Positions 54,201-60,952 of a DNA stretch of 64,000 nt are shown piece after piece. The stretch's first letter is position 1; each line of letters opens with the position of its first letter. The stretch comes from Marinomonas sp. SBI8L. GTDB lineage: Bacteria > Pseudomonadota > Gammaproteobacteria > Pseudomonadales > Marinomonadaceae. The position numbers and the translations under genes are program-made. The notes under the pieces were generated by a model. That model had not been told where the DNA came from. It worked only from the letters and a program-made list of their open reading frames with translations, and ran no database searches. The DNA lies in NCBI RefSeq assembly GCF_001624705.1, contig NZ_JSEO01000019.1, forward strand, positions 1 through 64,000, given 5' to 3'.

Positions 54201-54971
54201 AAGGTAATTGTAGCGTCTCGGGCTATGGCTTTGTATCGTGTTGACCCAATTTGGACGAAAGATAATTTAGTCCCTTTATTTGACTGGGACAAGAATGAGA
54301 GGGTGGCTAGTATAGTTTGGAACGGCTTTTTATGGGGAGCGAGAATATACCTCCCGCTAATGGAAGAGTTGAAAGATTCATTTATTGATACAGCAATGAG
54401 GCTCCCTTTTTTAGAAGGTGGTGAAAGGAGGTATATAGAATTTTTAATTCATATTTCTTTAGAGAAAAATGCGATTTTAAACGATAAAGAAGTTCATCTT
54501 GTATTTAATAAACTATCGCTTAAGTCCTTAGAAAATGCTGCAAATATTCTAAATCAAATTCTTAGTGCTTCAGAAAGAAAAGAAGAGCTTTGGAAGAATA
54601 GAGTACTCCCTCTATGGAAAAGTGCTTGGCCAAAATCGAAAGATAAGCTGACACCTAAGATCTCAGACTCATTGATAAGATTTTGTTTAGATTCTGGCGA
54701 TGAGTTTCCAAATGCCTTTTTGCTGTTGAAAGATTATATTGGAAAAGTTAAACAGCCGGATTATGTTATTAGCTTAATGGCCCAGTCGAAAACATCGGAA
54801 AAATTTCCAATAGAAACCCTCGAGTTATTAGATCTTATTGTTGATCAAAATAGCAATAGAGCTCCTTATTCTCTAACAGAAGCTTTAGAGGTATTAGGGA
54901 AGTCTAATGGGTTTTGTAATAAATCTCAGTTTAAAAAGTTAATAGAGTTTAACAGACGCTTTGGATGCTAG
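51234..54971 (+). CDS. SIR2-domain anti-phage defence protein, Dsr1-like
   Basis: A 1245-residue protein with an N-terminal SIR2 domain (about 1-290). Catalytic landmarks: FFCGAGIS (25-32), TTNFD (125-129, Asn127), YLHG (164-167, His166) and FVGYSINDP (213-221). Known defence sirtuins with this motif set degrade NAD+ on phage sensing and arrest the cell. The other 950 residues are mostly helical with no motif of known enzymatic function. A conserved-looking block, NHPVGISTEAL (about 942-952), recalls the DUF4020 region I associate with Dsr1-type proteins; this is memory, not a search. Such proteins work alone, with the C-terminal part as sensor. The gene is visibly A+T-rich with many AGA and ATA codons, unlike its neighbours, suggesting acquisition. 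AGGGA lies just upstream. Confidence 0.82.
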   Translation: MQFVKNGPNIPDELLQAHEDGNVIFFCGAGISYPADLPGFKGLVDKIYLEVGETKNEIESNVYDREQFDSTLDLLERRVVGERQTVRKALLKSLKPNFRKKHALRTHESLLKLSCDNEGMTRLVTTNFDRIFEKVIKQRKLDINSFVAPLLPIPKKSRWDGLVYLHGLIPDKENYSDLNRLVFTSGDFGLAYLTERWASRFVSELFRSYVICFVGYSINDPVLRYMMDALAADRMLGEDLPDAYAFADFKAGNEEVAANEWKAKNVIPILYEDHSKLHDTLDSWAQTYSEGSLGKESIVAKYAMFPPTASTQNDDFAGRVIWALSEPNGLPVKRFSELNPCPHIDWLEIISERRYSKKDLPRLGISTLTEGNSDLSFSLVERPSLPSESIYDSIRSLHYENSNWDRVMSQICNWLLRHLNDPRLVYWLIKYRGELTSSFKSTLERKLSALNKLDDNEKLILQENSPNAIPDDEMLSLWKMLLAGRIHTASNDSRLYNWVGRVKQHGFNTLLKLELRELLAPKISIKKPYSLSTRRYDWELKLTYNLKHDIEKITSLIGPENLAELFDDFQVLLVDALDLAQEMGEADNLIDNSHWDLPSISHHMQNRGYHDWIILIELLRDSWLEVLSKNILLAREKAILWFQKPYPVFKRLALFAASYDQVIAPKQWCDWLCQNDAWWLWDTQTQRETMRLLVLQGENLDQHSQSCLEEAILSGLPRRMFREDLEVSQFQEMNEHTIWLHLAKLDSGGVNLSDNTEAYFKELSSNNPKWELDNKYQKDEFSHWMSGSGDPDYEDKRTYELAPTKKLDLMEWLMESKSNYSFEHGDNWRDVCIEDMSLAFNSLYDLFNGKKFPEHRWNVAFSAWCSDKTIADSWILAAPIIVTFSDDQFVTCIHGIGRWLQAVSKNVTLHAEKFLLLVERVLTIYPESENTGNVATVSSAINHPVGISTEALFNYWFTTGLQDNTKIDGNFSQIFHLICIDKTNAFDQGKVIVASRAMALYRVDPIWTKDNLVPLFDWDKNERVASIVWNGFLWGARIYLPLMEELKDSFIDTAMRLPFLEGGERRYIEFLIHISLEKNAILNDKEVHLVFNKLSLKSLENAANILNQILSASERKEELWKNRVLPLWKSAWPKSKDKLTPKISDSLIRFCLDSGDEFPNAFLLLKDYIGKVKQPDYVISLMAQSKTSEKFPIETLELLDLIVDQNSNRAPYSLTEALEVLGKSNGFCNKSQFKKLIEFNRRFGC

Positions 54972-55007
54972 GGTATTATCTCTTAAAGTAGATCTGGATT
55001 GATATTT

Positions 55008-55042
55008 TAAGAGATCTCAGATAAATTGTCTGAGATCTCTTA
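55008..55042. terminator. Perfect 14-bp inverted repeat after the SIR2 gene
   Basis: TAAGAGATCTCAGA (55008-55021) pairs perfectly with TCTGAGATCTCTTA (55029-55042) around a 7-base loop. There is no T-tract. It may terminate or stabilise the SIR2 mRNA, or be a remnant of the insertion. Confidence 0.5.
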
Positions 55043-55185
55043 TGTTAGAGTGATTTCCAAAAAAGAGAAATGTGATTTTGTTTTGGAGTTATCGTCTCTC
55101 CGTTTTTATAGCTCCTCTATAATTAGAAAAAATAACGCATAAATCTTAGTGAATGAATTTAAAAGTAAGAAAGGGTTAATGGAAT

Positions 55186-55689
55186 ATGATCTTTTTGAAG
55201 AGTAAAGTTAAAAATATAGCTTTCTTTTTAGGACTTATTACTGCAGTGATAACTTTGTTAGATTATACAAATGAATTTTACTTTTGGGCTTCAGGTAATG
55301 ATTCTGTTTTTACTGAAGATGATAAGTGGGTTGGAAGTTACAAGTGTATCGGCTCAGAAAGGATTCACCTTGAATTGTATACAAAAGAAGTGGTAGAGAA
55401 AAATGGCGAATTTAATTTAACGATGGAAGCGGCATTTTCTGAAAAGGATCGATTTGATGGAGCCACACTTAGACACGGAAGTTTTGAAGTTTCAGGTAAA
55501 TATTTTCCAAGAAGTGGTAATGTTGATTTAAAACCTTTAGGACCAGATGATTTTATTGTAAAACCTAAGAGTTCGTATACAACAATTGGCTTTATAGGGA
55601 AGGTAACTTCGAATAAAATTAATGGGAGTGTTTGGAATCCTGATGGGTATCAAGGATGTAAGGACTTTAGAGTAAACAAGTTAATTTAA
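55186..55689 (+). CDS. Small membrane-anchored protein of unknown function
   Basis: I do not recognise this 167-residue protein. One hydrophobic segment (about 8-28) anchors it, and the rest looks like an extracytoplasmic beta-rich domain, with two cysteines (near 53 and 158) that could form a disulfide (YKCIGSE and QGCKDFR). It is A+T-rich like the SIR2 gene before it, lies in the same insert and is closed by a strong terminator. Its position suggests co-acquisition, but it is separated from the SIR2 gene by 214 bases and a hairpin, so it is probably a separate transcription unit. No link to defence can be shown. Confidence 0.7.
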   Translation: MIFLKSKVKNIAFFLGLITAVITLLDYTNEFYFWASGNDSVFTEDDKWVGSYKCIGSERIHLELYTKEVVEKNGEFNLTMEAAFSEKDRFDGATLRHGSFEVSGKYFPRSGNVDLKPLGPDDFIVKPKSSYTTIGFIGKVTSNKINGSVWNPDGYQGCKDFRVNKLI

Positions 55690-55843
55690 ACTTCTCATTT
55701 ACTTTTTTACCTGAGTGAAACTTGATAACTGTGATTGTTCATTTGTCATAATAAAACCAGTTATTAATATCTTCAATGATGCTTGAATATTGACCGTTAA
55801 ATACTTTCAACTTTGCTTTGTCAAAGTCCTGTAGGTATTGAAC

Positions 55844-55871
55844 CAATATCCGACAGGGTATTGTTTTTTTT
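55844..55871 (+). terminator. Terminator at the end of the insert
   Basis: CAATATCC (55844-55851) / GGGTATTG (55856-55863) with loop GACA and eight T residues. It is a good rho-independent terminator facing the convergent thioesterase gene. Confidence 0.85.
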
Positions 55872-55902
55872 ATTACTAATGAGGAATTAAGAGCAAGCTA
55901 AG

Positions 55903-56367
55903 CTAATCAGGCTTTCTCTCCACCGCCACATAAGCCCCTTTCAGTGTCATAGCGACCTGATCACCTTGTTTGACCTCGATTTCTAGGTTGAGGCGACCAC
56001 GACCTTTGTTGTCGAGGAAAGACATAAATGTGGTTAAGTCTGTTTCATCCGGAAGGCAAGTCTCGGCATAAAAATCATCTGTGATAGGGGCGAGATAGTT
56101 GATCTGGCTATCTCGGATCATAACATCACAATCTCGACCTTGTTCACGTAGGTAGAGAGTAACCAGCGCCCAACCACATAAGGTTGCAACCGTAGAAAGA
56201 GAACCACCAAAGCCCGTACCTTTATCATTCACATTAGGTGTTAATGCCGCTGGCATTTGCAGTGACTGACCATCATAAACAAGATCACCAAAGCCCATAT
56301 GATTAATCAGCGGAATTTGTCCTTTTAGCCAAATAAGAAACTCGTCGGCGGTTTGCTGCTGGGTCAT
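55903..56367 (-). CDS. Hotdog-fold thioesterase (YiiD C-terminal type)
   Basis: A 154-residue single hotdog domain. The PNVNDKGTGFGGSLSTVA segment and the IRDSQINYLAPI strand are typical of the putative thioesterase domain found at the C-terminus of E. coli YiiD. It probably hydrolyses an acyl-CoA; the substrate is unknown. It lies 56 bases downstream of the regulator gene on the same strand and may be read with it. Confidence 0.82.
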   Translation of the reverse strand: MTQQQTADEFLIWLKGQIPLINHMGFGDLVYDGQSLQMPAALTPNVNDKGTGFGGSLSTVATLCGWALVTLYLREQGRDCDVMIRDSQINYLAPITDDFYAETCLPDETDLTTFMSFLDNKGRGRLNLEIEVKQGDQVAMTLKGAYVAVERKPD

Positions 56368-56423
56368 ATTCGTCTCCGTGAATTATCTTGGTGAAATTGA
56401 GTTTGTAGGCTAAGTGCTATCAA

Positions 56424-57083
56424 TTAATTGGTGGACTTGAAGGCTTCTAACTGAGCTTTAGTAAAGTCCTGCAGGTAGCTAATTAATTCTGCCGATGCAT
56501 TCAAGGCCGTGTCTTTATCCGAGAGAAGTAGGGCGTTCATCTGTCTGATATAAAGGTCTGTACAGTAGGCTTGGTCCTTCGCTGTGGCGTAGTAGCACCA
56601 AAAGCGTCGTGAGAGCGCTTGGGTGGTTTTGATCGAGGCAAGAATAAATTCATTTTTAGAAGATTGAGCCAAGATATGGTGCATTTGGCGTAAGACATCC
56701 ATAAAACCATTTCTGTCTTCAGCATCGAGCTGGGTGAGGGTCATGATGACTTTTTCCACTTCCCTCTTGTCAGCTTCGTTCATTCTATCAATGGCTTTAT
56801 CAATACATAGACTTTCAATTAGAGATCTTGGCTCCAGCAGTTTGAGCATAGTCATAGGATTAAGCTCAGGAATGACAACGCCAGCACGGGATAAGCGGAC
56901 TAGGTTTTCATTGGCCAGCTTCATCAAGGCTTCTCGTACCGGTGTACGACCTAAGTTGAGAAACTCACTGATTTCGGTTTCTGTCATAACAGAGCCCGGT
57001 TCAATGAGGCAATCGACAATTGCTTCTTCTAACTTCTCTGCTGCAACTTCTGCTTTCGTTCTTTTCTCTAACGGGTTGTGCAT
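56424..57083 (-). CDS. FadR-subfamily GntR transcriptional regulator
   Basis: A 219-residue GntR regulator. The N-terminal winged helix (about 15-70, EISEFLNLGRTPVREALMKL) is followed by an all-helical FCD ligand-binding domain, with the metal-site-like MHHILAQSSKN. Such proteins usually repress catabolic operons until a small acid binds. It overlaps the upstream enolase-superfamily gene by 16 bases and is therefore the probable local regulator of this cluster. A candidate operator lies over the cluster promoter at 62311-62330. Confidence 0.9.
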   Translation of the reverse strand: MHNPLEKRTKAEVAAEKLEEAIVDCLIEPGSVMTETEISEFLNLGRTPVREALMKLANENLVRLSRAGVVIPELNPMTMLKLLEPRSLIESLCIDKAIDRMNEADKREVEKVIMTLTQLDAEDRNGFMDVLRQMHHILAQSSKNEFILASIKTTQALSRRFWCYYATAKDQAYCTDLYIRQMNALLLSDKDTALNASAELISYLQDFTKAQLEAFKSTN

Positions 57084-58207
57084 GATTGAATAATATCCCA
57101 GTTTAGCTTAATGCCAAGGCCATCTTGTTCTTTATCTATTGTAACCATGCCATCCTGATCAATGCTATAAGGATTTTTGATTAGGTGTTGGCGCAACAGA
57201 GATGGGCTGGTGGAATATTCAAGAGGCTCTTGTTTGTTCTGGGTTGATAAAAAGTGGCTGTTTACTGCAATTGTGATGTCTGTGTTATAGGCATGAGGCA
57301 CGATACGTTTGTTCTGTTTATTCATTAAACCTCTTAGCTTGATGACTTCGCTGACTCCTCCGAATAGGGTGATATCCGGTTGAGCGATATCAAATGACTG
57401 TTTTTCTAAATAGGGTAGAAACTCTTTGCAGGTTGTCATGCCAAGGTCACCGACGCCTATCGGAATATGAGTTAGCTGCTTTAAGGCAATGTGATCTTCA
57501 AGGTTTTCTAAGTTAAATGGCGCTTCTATCCATTTAAAATCTAATGCCTCTAAGGTACTAAGGAAGGGTTTTAATTGTGCTAACGAATTGAATTCTAGTG
57601 CCACATCTAGCATTAATTCTATATCTCGACCAACTAGGTGTCTCAGATAATTAAGGTTGGATCGCGTTTTATCAAAGTTGCTCCACCAAGGCTCAACACA
57701 AATTTTAATTCGCTTCATACCTTTTTCTAACAAGGGCATGATTTGAGCTTTGATGCCGTCTTCGGTATCCGCTAAAGGGTAAATGGTGGCATAGGCAGGT
57801 AATCTTTTATGCTTACGTTCACCAAAGTAATGATGTAATGGGACTTTATTGAGGCGTGAAAATAGGTCCCAAATAGCAATATCAAGCGCACTAATAGCGT
57901 GAATAACAGCGCCATTACGTCCATGCCAATAACTACCTTGATACATTTTTTGCCAAAGACGTTTTGGGTCATCTAGGGCTTCGCCTATTAACAAAGCGGC
58001 AAGACCTTGAGATAGATGGTTATAGCTTGGCGCTTCAATGAGAGCTTTAATTATTTGCGGAGGCGAGTCGCTTTCACCTATGCCATACATGCCATTGTCT
58101 GCTGTAACAACAACCACAACATTTTGGTAGCTACCCTCAAAACGAACAAAGTCCGCTTGAGGGTCTTGTAAGCAATAAACGTCAATTTTCTCGATACGAT
58201 TTAGCAT
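57068..58207 (-). CDS. Enolase-superfamily protein (mandelate racemase/muconate lactonizing type), A
   Basis: A 379-residue member of the mandelate racemase side of the enolase superfamily, which abstracts a proton alpha to a carboxylate. By eye alignment to mandelate racemase: Arg166-x-Lys168 at the KxK site, metal ligands Asp201, Glu228 and Asp254 (Asp in place of the usual Glu), and a His305/Asp278 dyad. Glu330 fits the electrophilic Glu. These residues support an active acid-sugar dehydratase, racemase or epimerase. The substrate is unknown. It is transcribed with the second family member 9 bases upstream. Confidence 0.85.
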   Translation of the reverse strand: MLNRIEKIDVYCLQDPQADFVRFEGSYQNVVVVVTADNGMYGIGESDSPPQIIKALIEAPSYNHLSQGLAALLIGEALDDPKRLWQKMYQGSYWHGRNGAVIHAISALDIAIWDLFSRLNKVPLHHYFGERKHKRLPAYATIYPLADTEDGIKAQIMPLLEKGMKRIKICVEPWWSNFDKTRSNLNYLRHLVGRDIELMLDVALEFNSLAQLKPFLSTLEALDFKWIEAPFNLENLEDHIALKQLTHIPIGVGDLGMTTCKEFLPYLEKQSFDIAQPDITLFGGVSEVIKLRGLMNKQNKRIVPHAYNTDITIAVNSHFLSTQNKQEPLEYSTSPSLLRQHLIKNPYSIDQDGMVTIDKEQDGLGIKLNWDIIQSCTTR

Positions 58208-58216
58208 GAACTTAAC

Positions 58217-59341
58217 CTAAAGATTGAACTCTTTGCGTTGATAAATGAAAGGCTCGATCTGCTCCCAATCTAACTCTACTCCTAACCCTGCTTTAGTTGG
58301 GGCTTGGATATAACCATCTGTATCAGGTCTAAATACTTGTTTAGCACCAAACTCATATTTCTCATAAGGGGCAGCTTGTTCAAAATAATGGCAGTTATTG
58401 TGGGCTAGCATAATATGAAGGTTAGCCGCTTGAGTTAGGGTATAACCCCATGACTGCACTTCCGCTATTCGGTTTAGCTCTTTGGTAAATTGCATCACTT
58501 TATTGGCATTAGTAAAGCCGCCAATACTAGTAACATCAAAACGGCTTCTATCCCAGCAACCTTCTTTCAAACCATACTCAATAAGTGAAGGGTGAGGGAG
58601 GCTATTACCGCCGCTGATAACATCTAAATTAAGACGTGAAACCAATACCTGATAGCCAGTGAAGTCTGAATCAGGCAGGGGCTCTTCGAAGAATTCCCAC
58701 TCGTATTCATCAAGTAGTTGCCCCATTTTAATGGCTTCTTCTAGGCTGTAATTGGCGTCAACATCAAGGCTCCAACCAATGTTTTTACTGCCAAACTCAG
58801 CTTGTAGCGCTTCAACTAGCTCTCTATCGGTTTGATAAACACAAGGGGGATGAATTTTAATGGCGTTAAAGCCTTGTGCTAGCATCTCGTGGCAATAATC
58901 TAGGTATGCCTCTATGGTGCTGAATACAGGGCTAGACGCATAAGCACGGACTTTTTCTTGTTCTGCTCCTAGCATCTTATAGATAGGCAAACCTAATGAT
59001 TTGGCTTTTGCATCATGTAATGCAATATCAAATAAGGAGCTGGAAATATGCTTGAGTGGTACATACTTAGCTTGCATATCTTGATGGATTTCAGGAATTT
59101 CATCTAGATGACGGCCCAGAATAAAAGGTGACATCAAGGACGCACTATGAAATGCGGTTTGGTCGAACTCATGCTCAGTGTAAGTCGTAAGGCCAGCAAT
59201 ACCTTCTAGACCATTATCAAAAGTAAGACGAGTTACTATCATTGCTTCACTCATAGGCCCTAGAAAAGAAGACCAACTGATCTTCTTTCCATTTGGGCCT
59301 ATCGCGAAAAGCTCAATTTTTTTCACAATAGGCGCAGACAT
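58217..59341 (-). CDS. Enolase-superfamily protein, B, with atypical active site
   Basis: A 374-residue enolase-superfamily protein, only distantly like its neighbour. The KxK position reads Lys162-x-His164. Metal ligands Asp195 and Glu219/220 are present. At the third ligand position the sequence is SGGN (243-246) instead of a Glu-containing motif, and where many relatives carry a catalytic His it reads VQSW (Gln296). If this hand alignment is right, it lacks canonical catalysis and may bind metal differently, use another mechanism, or act non-catalytically. It lies 1 base after the BCCT stop, so it is translationally coupled to the transporter. Confidence 0.8.
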   Translation of the reverse strand: MSAPIVKKIELFAIGPNGKKISWSSFLGPMSEAMIVTRLTFDNGLEGIAGLTTYTEHEFDQTAFHSASLMSPFILGRHLDEIPEIHQDMQAKYVPLKHISSSLFDIALHDAKAKSLGLPIYKMLGAEQEKVRAYASSPVFSTIEAYLDYCHEMLAQGFNAIKIHPPCVYQTDRELVEALQAEFGSKNIGWSLDVDANYSLEEAIKMGQLLDEYEWEFFEEPLPDSDFTGYQVLVSRLNLDVISGGNSLPHPSLIEYGLKEGCWDRSRFDVTSIGGFTNANKVMQFTKELNRIAEVQSWGYTLTQAANLHIMLAHNNCHYFEQAAPYEKYEFGAKQVFRPDTDGYIQAPTKAGLGVELDWEQIEPFIYQRKEFNL

Positions 59342-59342
59342 A

Positions 59343-60896
59343 TTAGGCGTTATCCTCTTTGATATATTTGCTGGTGGTGATCATCATAAGTACTAAGATT
59401 CCCATAACAGGTAAACCAACCAATACGGATGCAGTTTGCATACTTTTTAGCCCACCTAGGAACATTAAAGTCAGTGGTAATACGGCGATAGCAAAACACC
59501 AGAATAGTCGATTAGAGCGTTCTGGCTCTTGACCTTCACCTAACTCTTTTGTTGTTGCACATGCCATCACGTAAGCAGCTGAGTCAAAGGTTGTCGCAAG
59601 TAGTACTATGCCAGAAGCCGCTAGAGCAATAAGGACTAAGCCACTCGCTGGTAAGGTTTTAAAGAGTTCGATAATGGCAACAGCAACGCCTTTTGTATTG
59701 ACCAGTTCAGACATAGGAAGTATGCCTTCCATTTGTAGATTAATACCGTATCCGCCTAGAACTATGTAGAAAAGGGCACAACCAGAAGAGCCATAAACTA
59801 GCATACCAAAGATAACTTCACGGATAGTACGACCACGAGAAATACGAGTAACAAACATACCCATGAATGGTGCGTACGCTACCCACCAGGCCCAATAGAA
59901 AACAGTCCAAGCTTGAGGGAAACCACTCTTCTCGACACTGTCAGTCCAAGTGCTCATCTTGATATAGTTTTCAGCCATATAGCCTAAAGAATCCATGCCT
60001 AAACCTAGGATGAATTTTGTTGGCCCTACGACAAATACATAAGCAACAATGGCAAGCGTTAATAGCGTTGAGAAAGTACTAAGGCGTTTAATGCCTTGAG
60101 AAAGACCAAGACCGCTACTTACAGAGAAAATTGCAGTACAAATAAGAATGACAGAGATGTCCATATAAGTGCCGCCGGCTACTCCTAAGACTTCTGCTAA
60201 AGCATTGCTTATCATAGGGGTGCCTAGGCCAAGAGAGGTGGCTGCTGCACCTAATACCCCAAAGATGAAGGTGTAATTGATAATGGTACCAAGAGGCCCG
60301 TCGACAAGGTCACCTAATGCGCCACGGCATGATTCACTCACCTTATAGATGTGTTTTTGACGCACATAATAAATATATGAGATAGCAATTGTCGGCACAC
60401 AGTAAAGTGCCCATGCAGTCGGGCCCCAATGGAATATGCCGTAGCCTTGCGCCACTGTGTACATTTCAGTGGTTTTAGCTTCGATACCAAAAGGAGTCCA
60501 AGCATAATGGTAACCCCATTCAGTGCCGCCCCAAAGTAAAAGACCCGAAGCAATACCAGCAAGAAAAACCATGGCTCCCCATGCACCTTTCGAAAACTCC
60601 GCTTCTGCATTTTTATCTGCACTTAGCTTGATATTGCCATGGCGAGAAAAAGCCAATGCCAATAAGAAAATAAGTGCACCAAGGCCTATGCCGAGAAAAG
60701 CAAAATCAAAGCTGTTTGTCATCCATTTAAAAAGCGCATTGATGGTTGTTTTAGCAGACTCTGGGAAGAGAATAATAGGTAATGCCATAGCAACAATGAT
60801 CATTAAACTAATGACCTGCATTCTGCGATCGGTTTCAACGCTCGCAGTTTGAGTTTGGGTGTTTGATGCCCCGAGGTTTTGAGAAGACACGCTCAT
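59343..60896 (-). CDS. BCCT-family transporter
   Basis: A 517-residue betaine/carnitine/choline transporter-family protein with 12 membrane segments. The family signature in segment 8 (FYWAWWVAYAPFMGMFVTR) is clear. BCCT members import quaternary-amine zwitterions such as betaine or carnitine, by sodium or proton symport or by exchange. It is in a catabolic cluster rather than next to osmoregulatory genes, and lacks a long C-terminal osmosensing tail, so nutrient uptake is more likely. This is the strongest clue that the pathway substrate is a betaine-like or related acid. Confidence 0.92.
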   Translation of the reverse strand: MSVSSQNLGASNTQTQTASVETDRRMQVISLMIIVAMALPIILFPESAKTTINALFKWMTNSFDFAFLGIGLGALIFLLALAFSRHGNIKLSADKNAEAEFSKGAWGAMVFLAGIASGLLLWGGTEWGYHYAWTPFGIEAKTTEMYTVAQGYGIFHWGPTAWALYCVPTIAISYIYYVRQKHIYKVSESCRGALGDLVDGPLGTIINYTFIFGVLGAAATSLGLGTPMISNALAEVLGVAGGTYMDISVILICTAIFSVSSGLGLSQGIKRLSTFSTLLTLAIVAYVFVVGPTKFILGLGMDSLGYMAENYIKMSTWTDSVEKSGFPQAWTVFYWAWWVAYAPFMGMFVTRISRGRTIREVIFGMLVYGSSGCALFYIVLGGYGINLQMEGILPMSELVNTKGVAVAIIELFKTLPASGLVLIALAASGIVLLATTFDSAAYVMACATTKELGEGQEPERSNRLFWCFAIAVLPLTLMFLGGLKSMQTASVLVGLPVMGILVLMMITTSKYIKEDNA

Positions 60897-60952
60897 AATT
60901 TTTCCAACATATTGTTATTATTTAGTGGTTACCCTGACTGGCTTGGAAAGCG

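Noticed and set aside
51113-55902. CRISPR array, integrase or transposase in the defence insert
   Set aside because: I looked for regular repeats and for recombinase-like proteins on both strands and found none.
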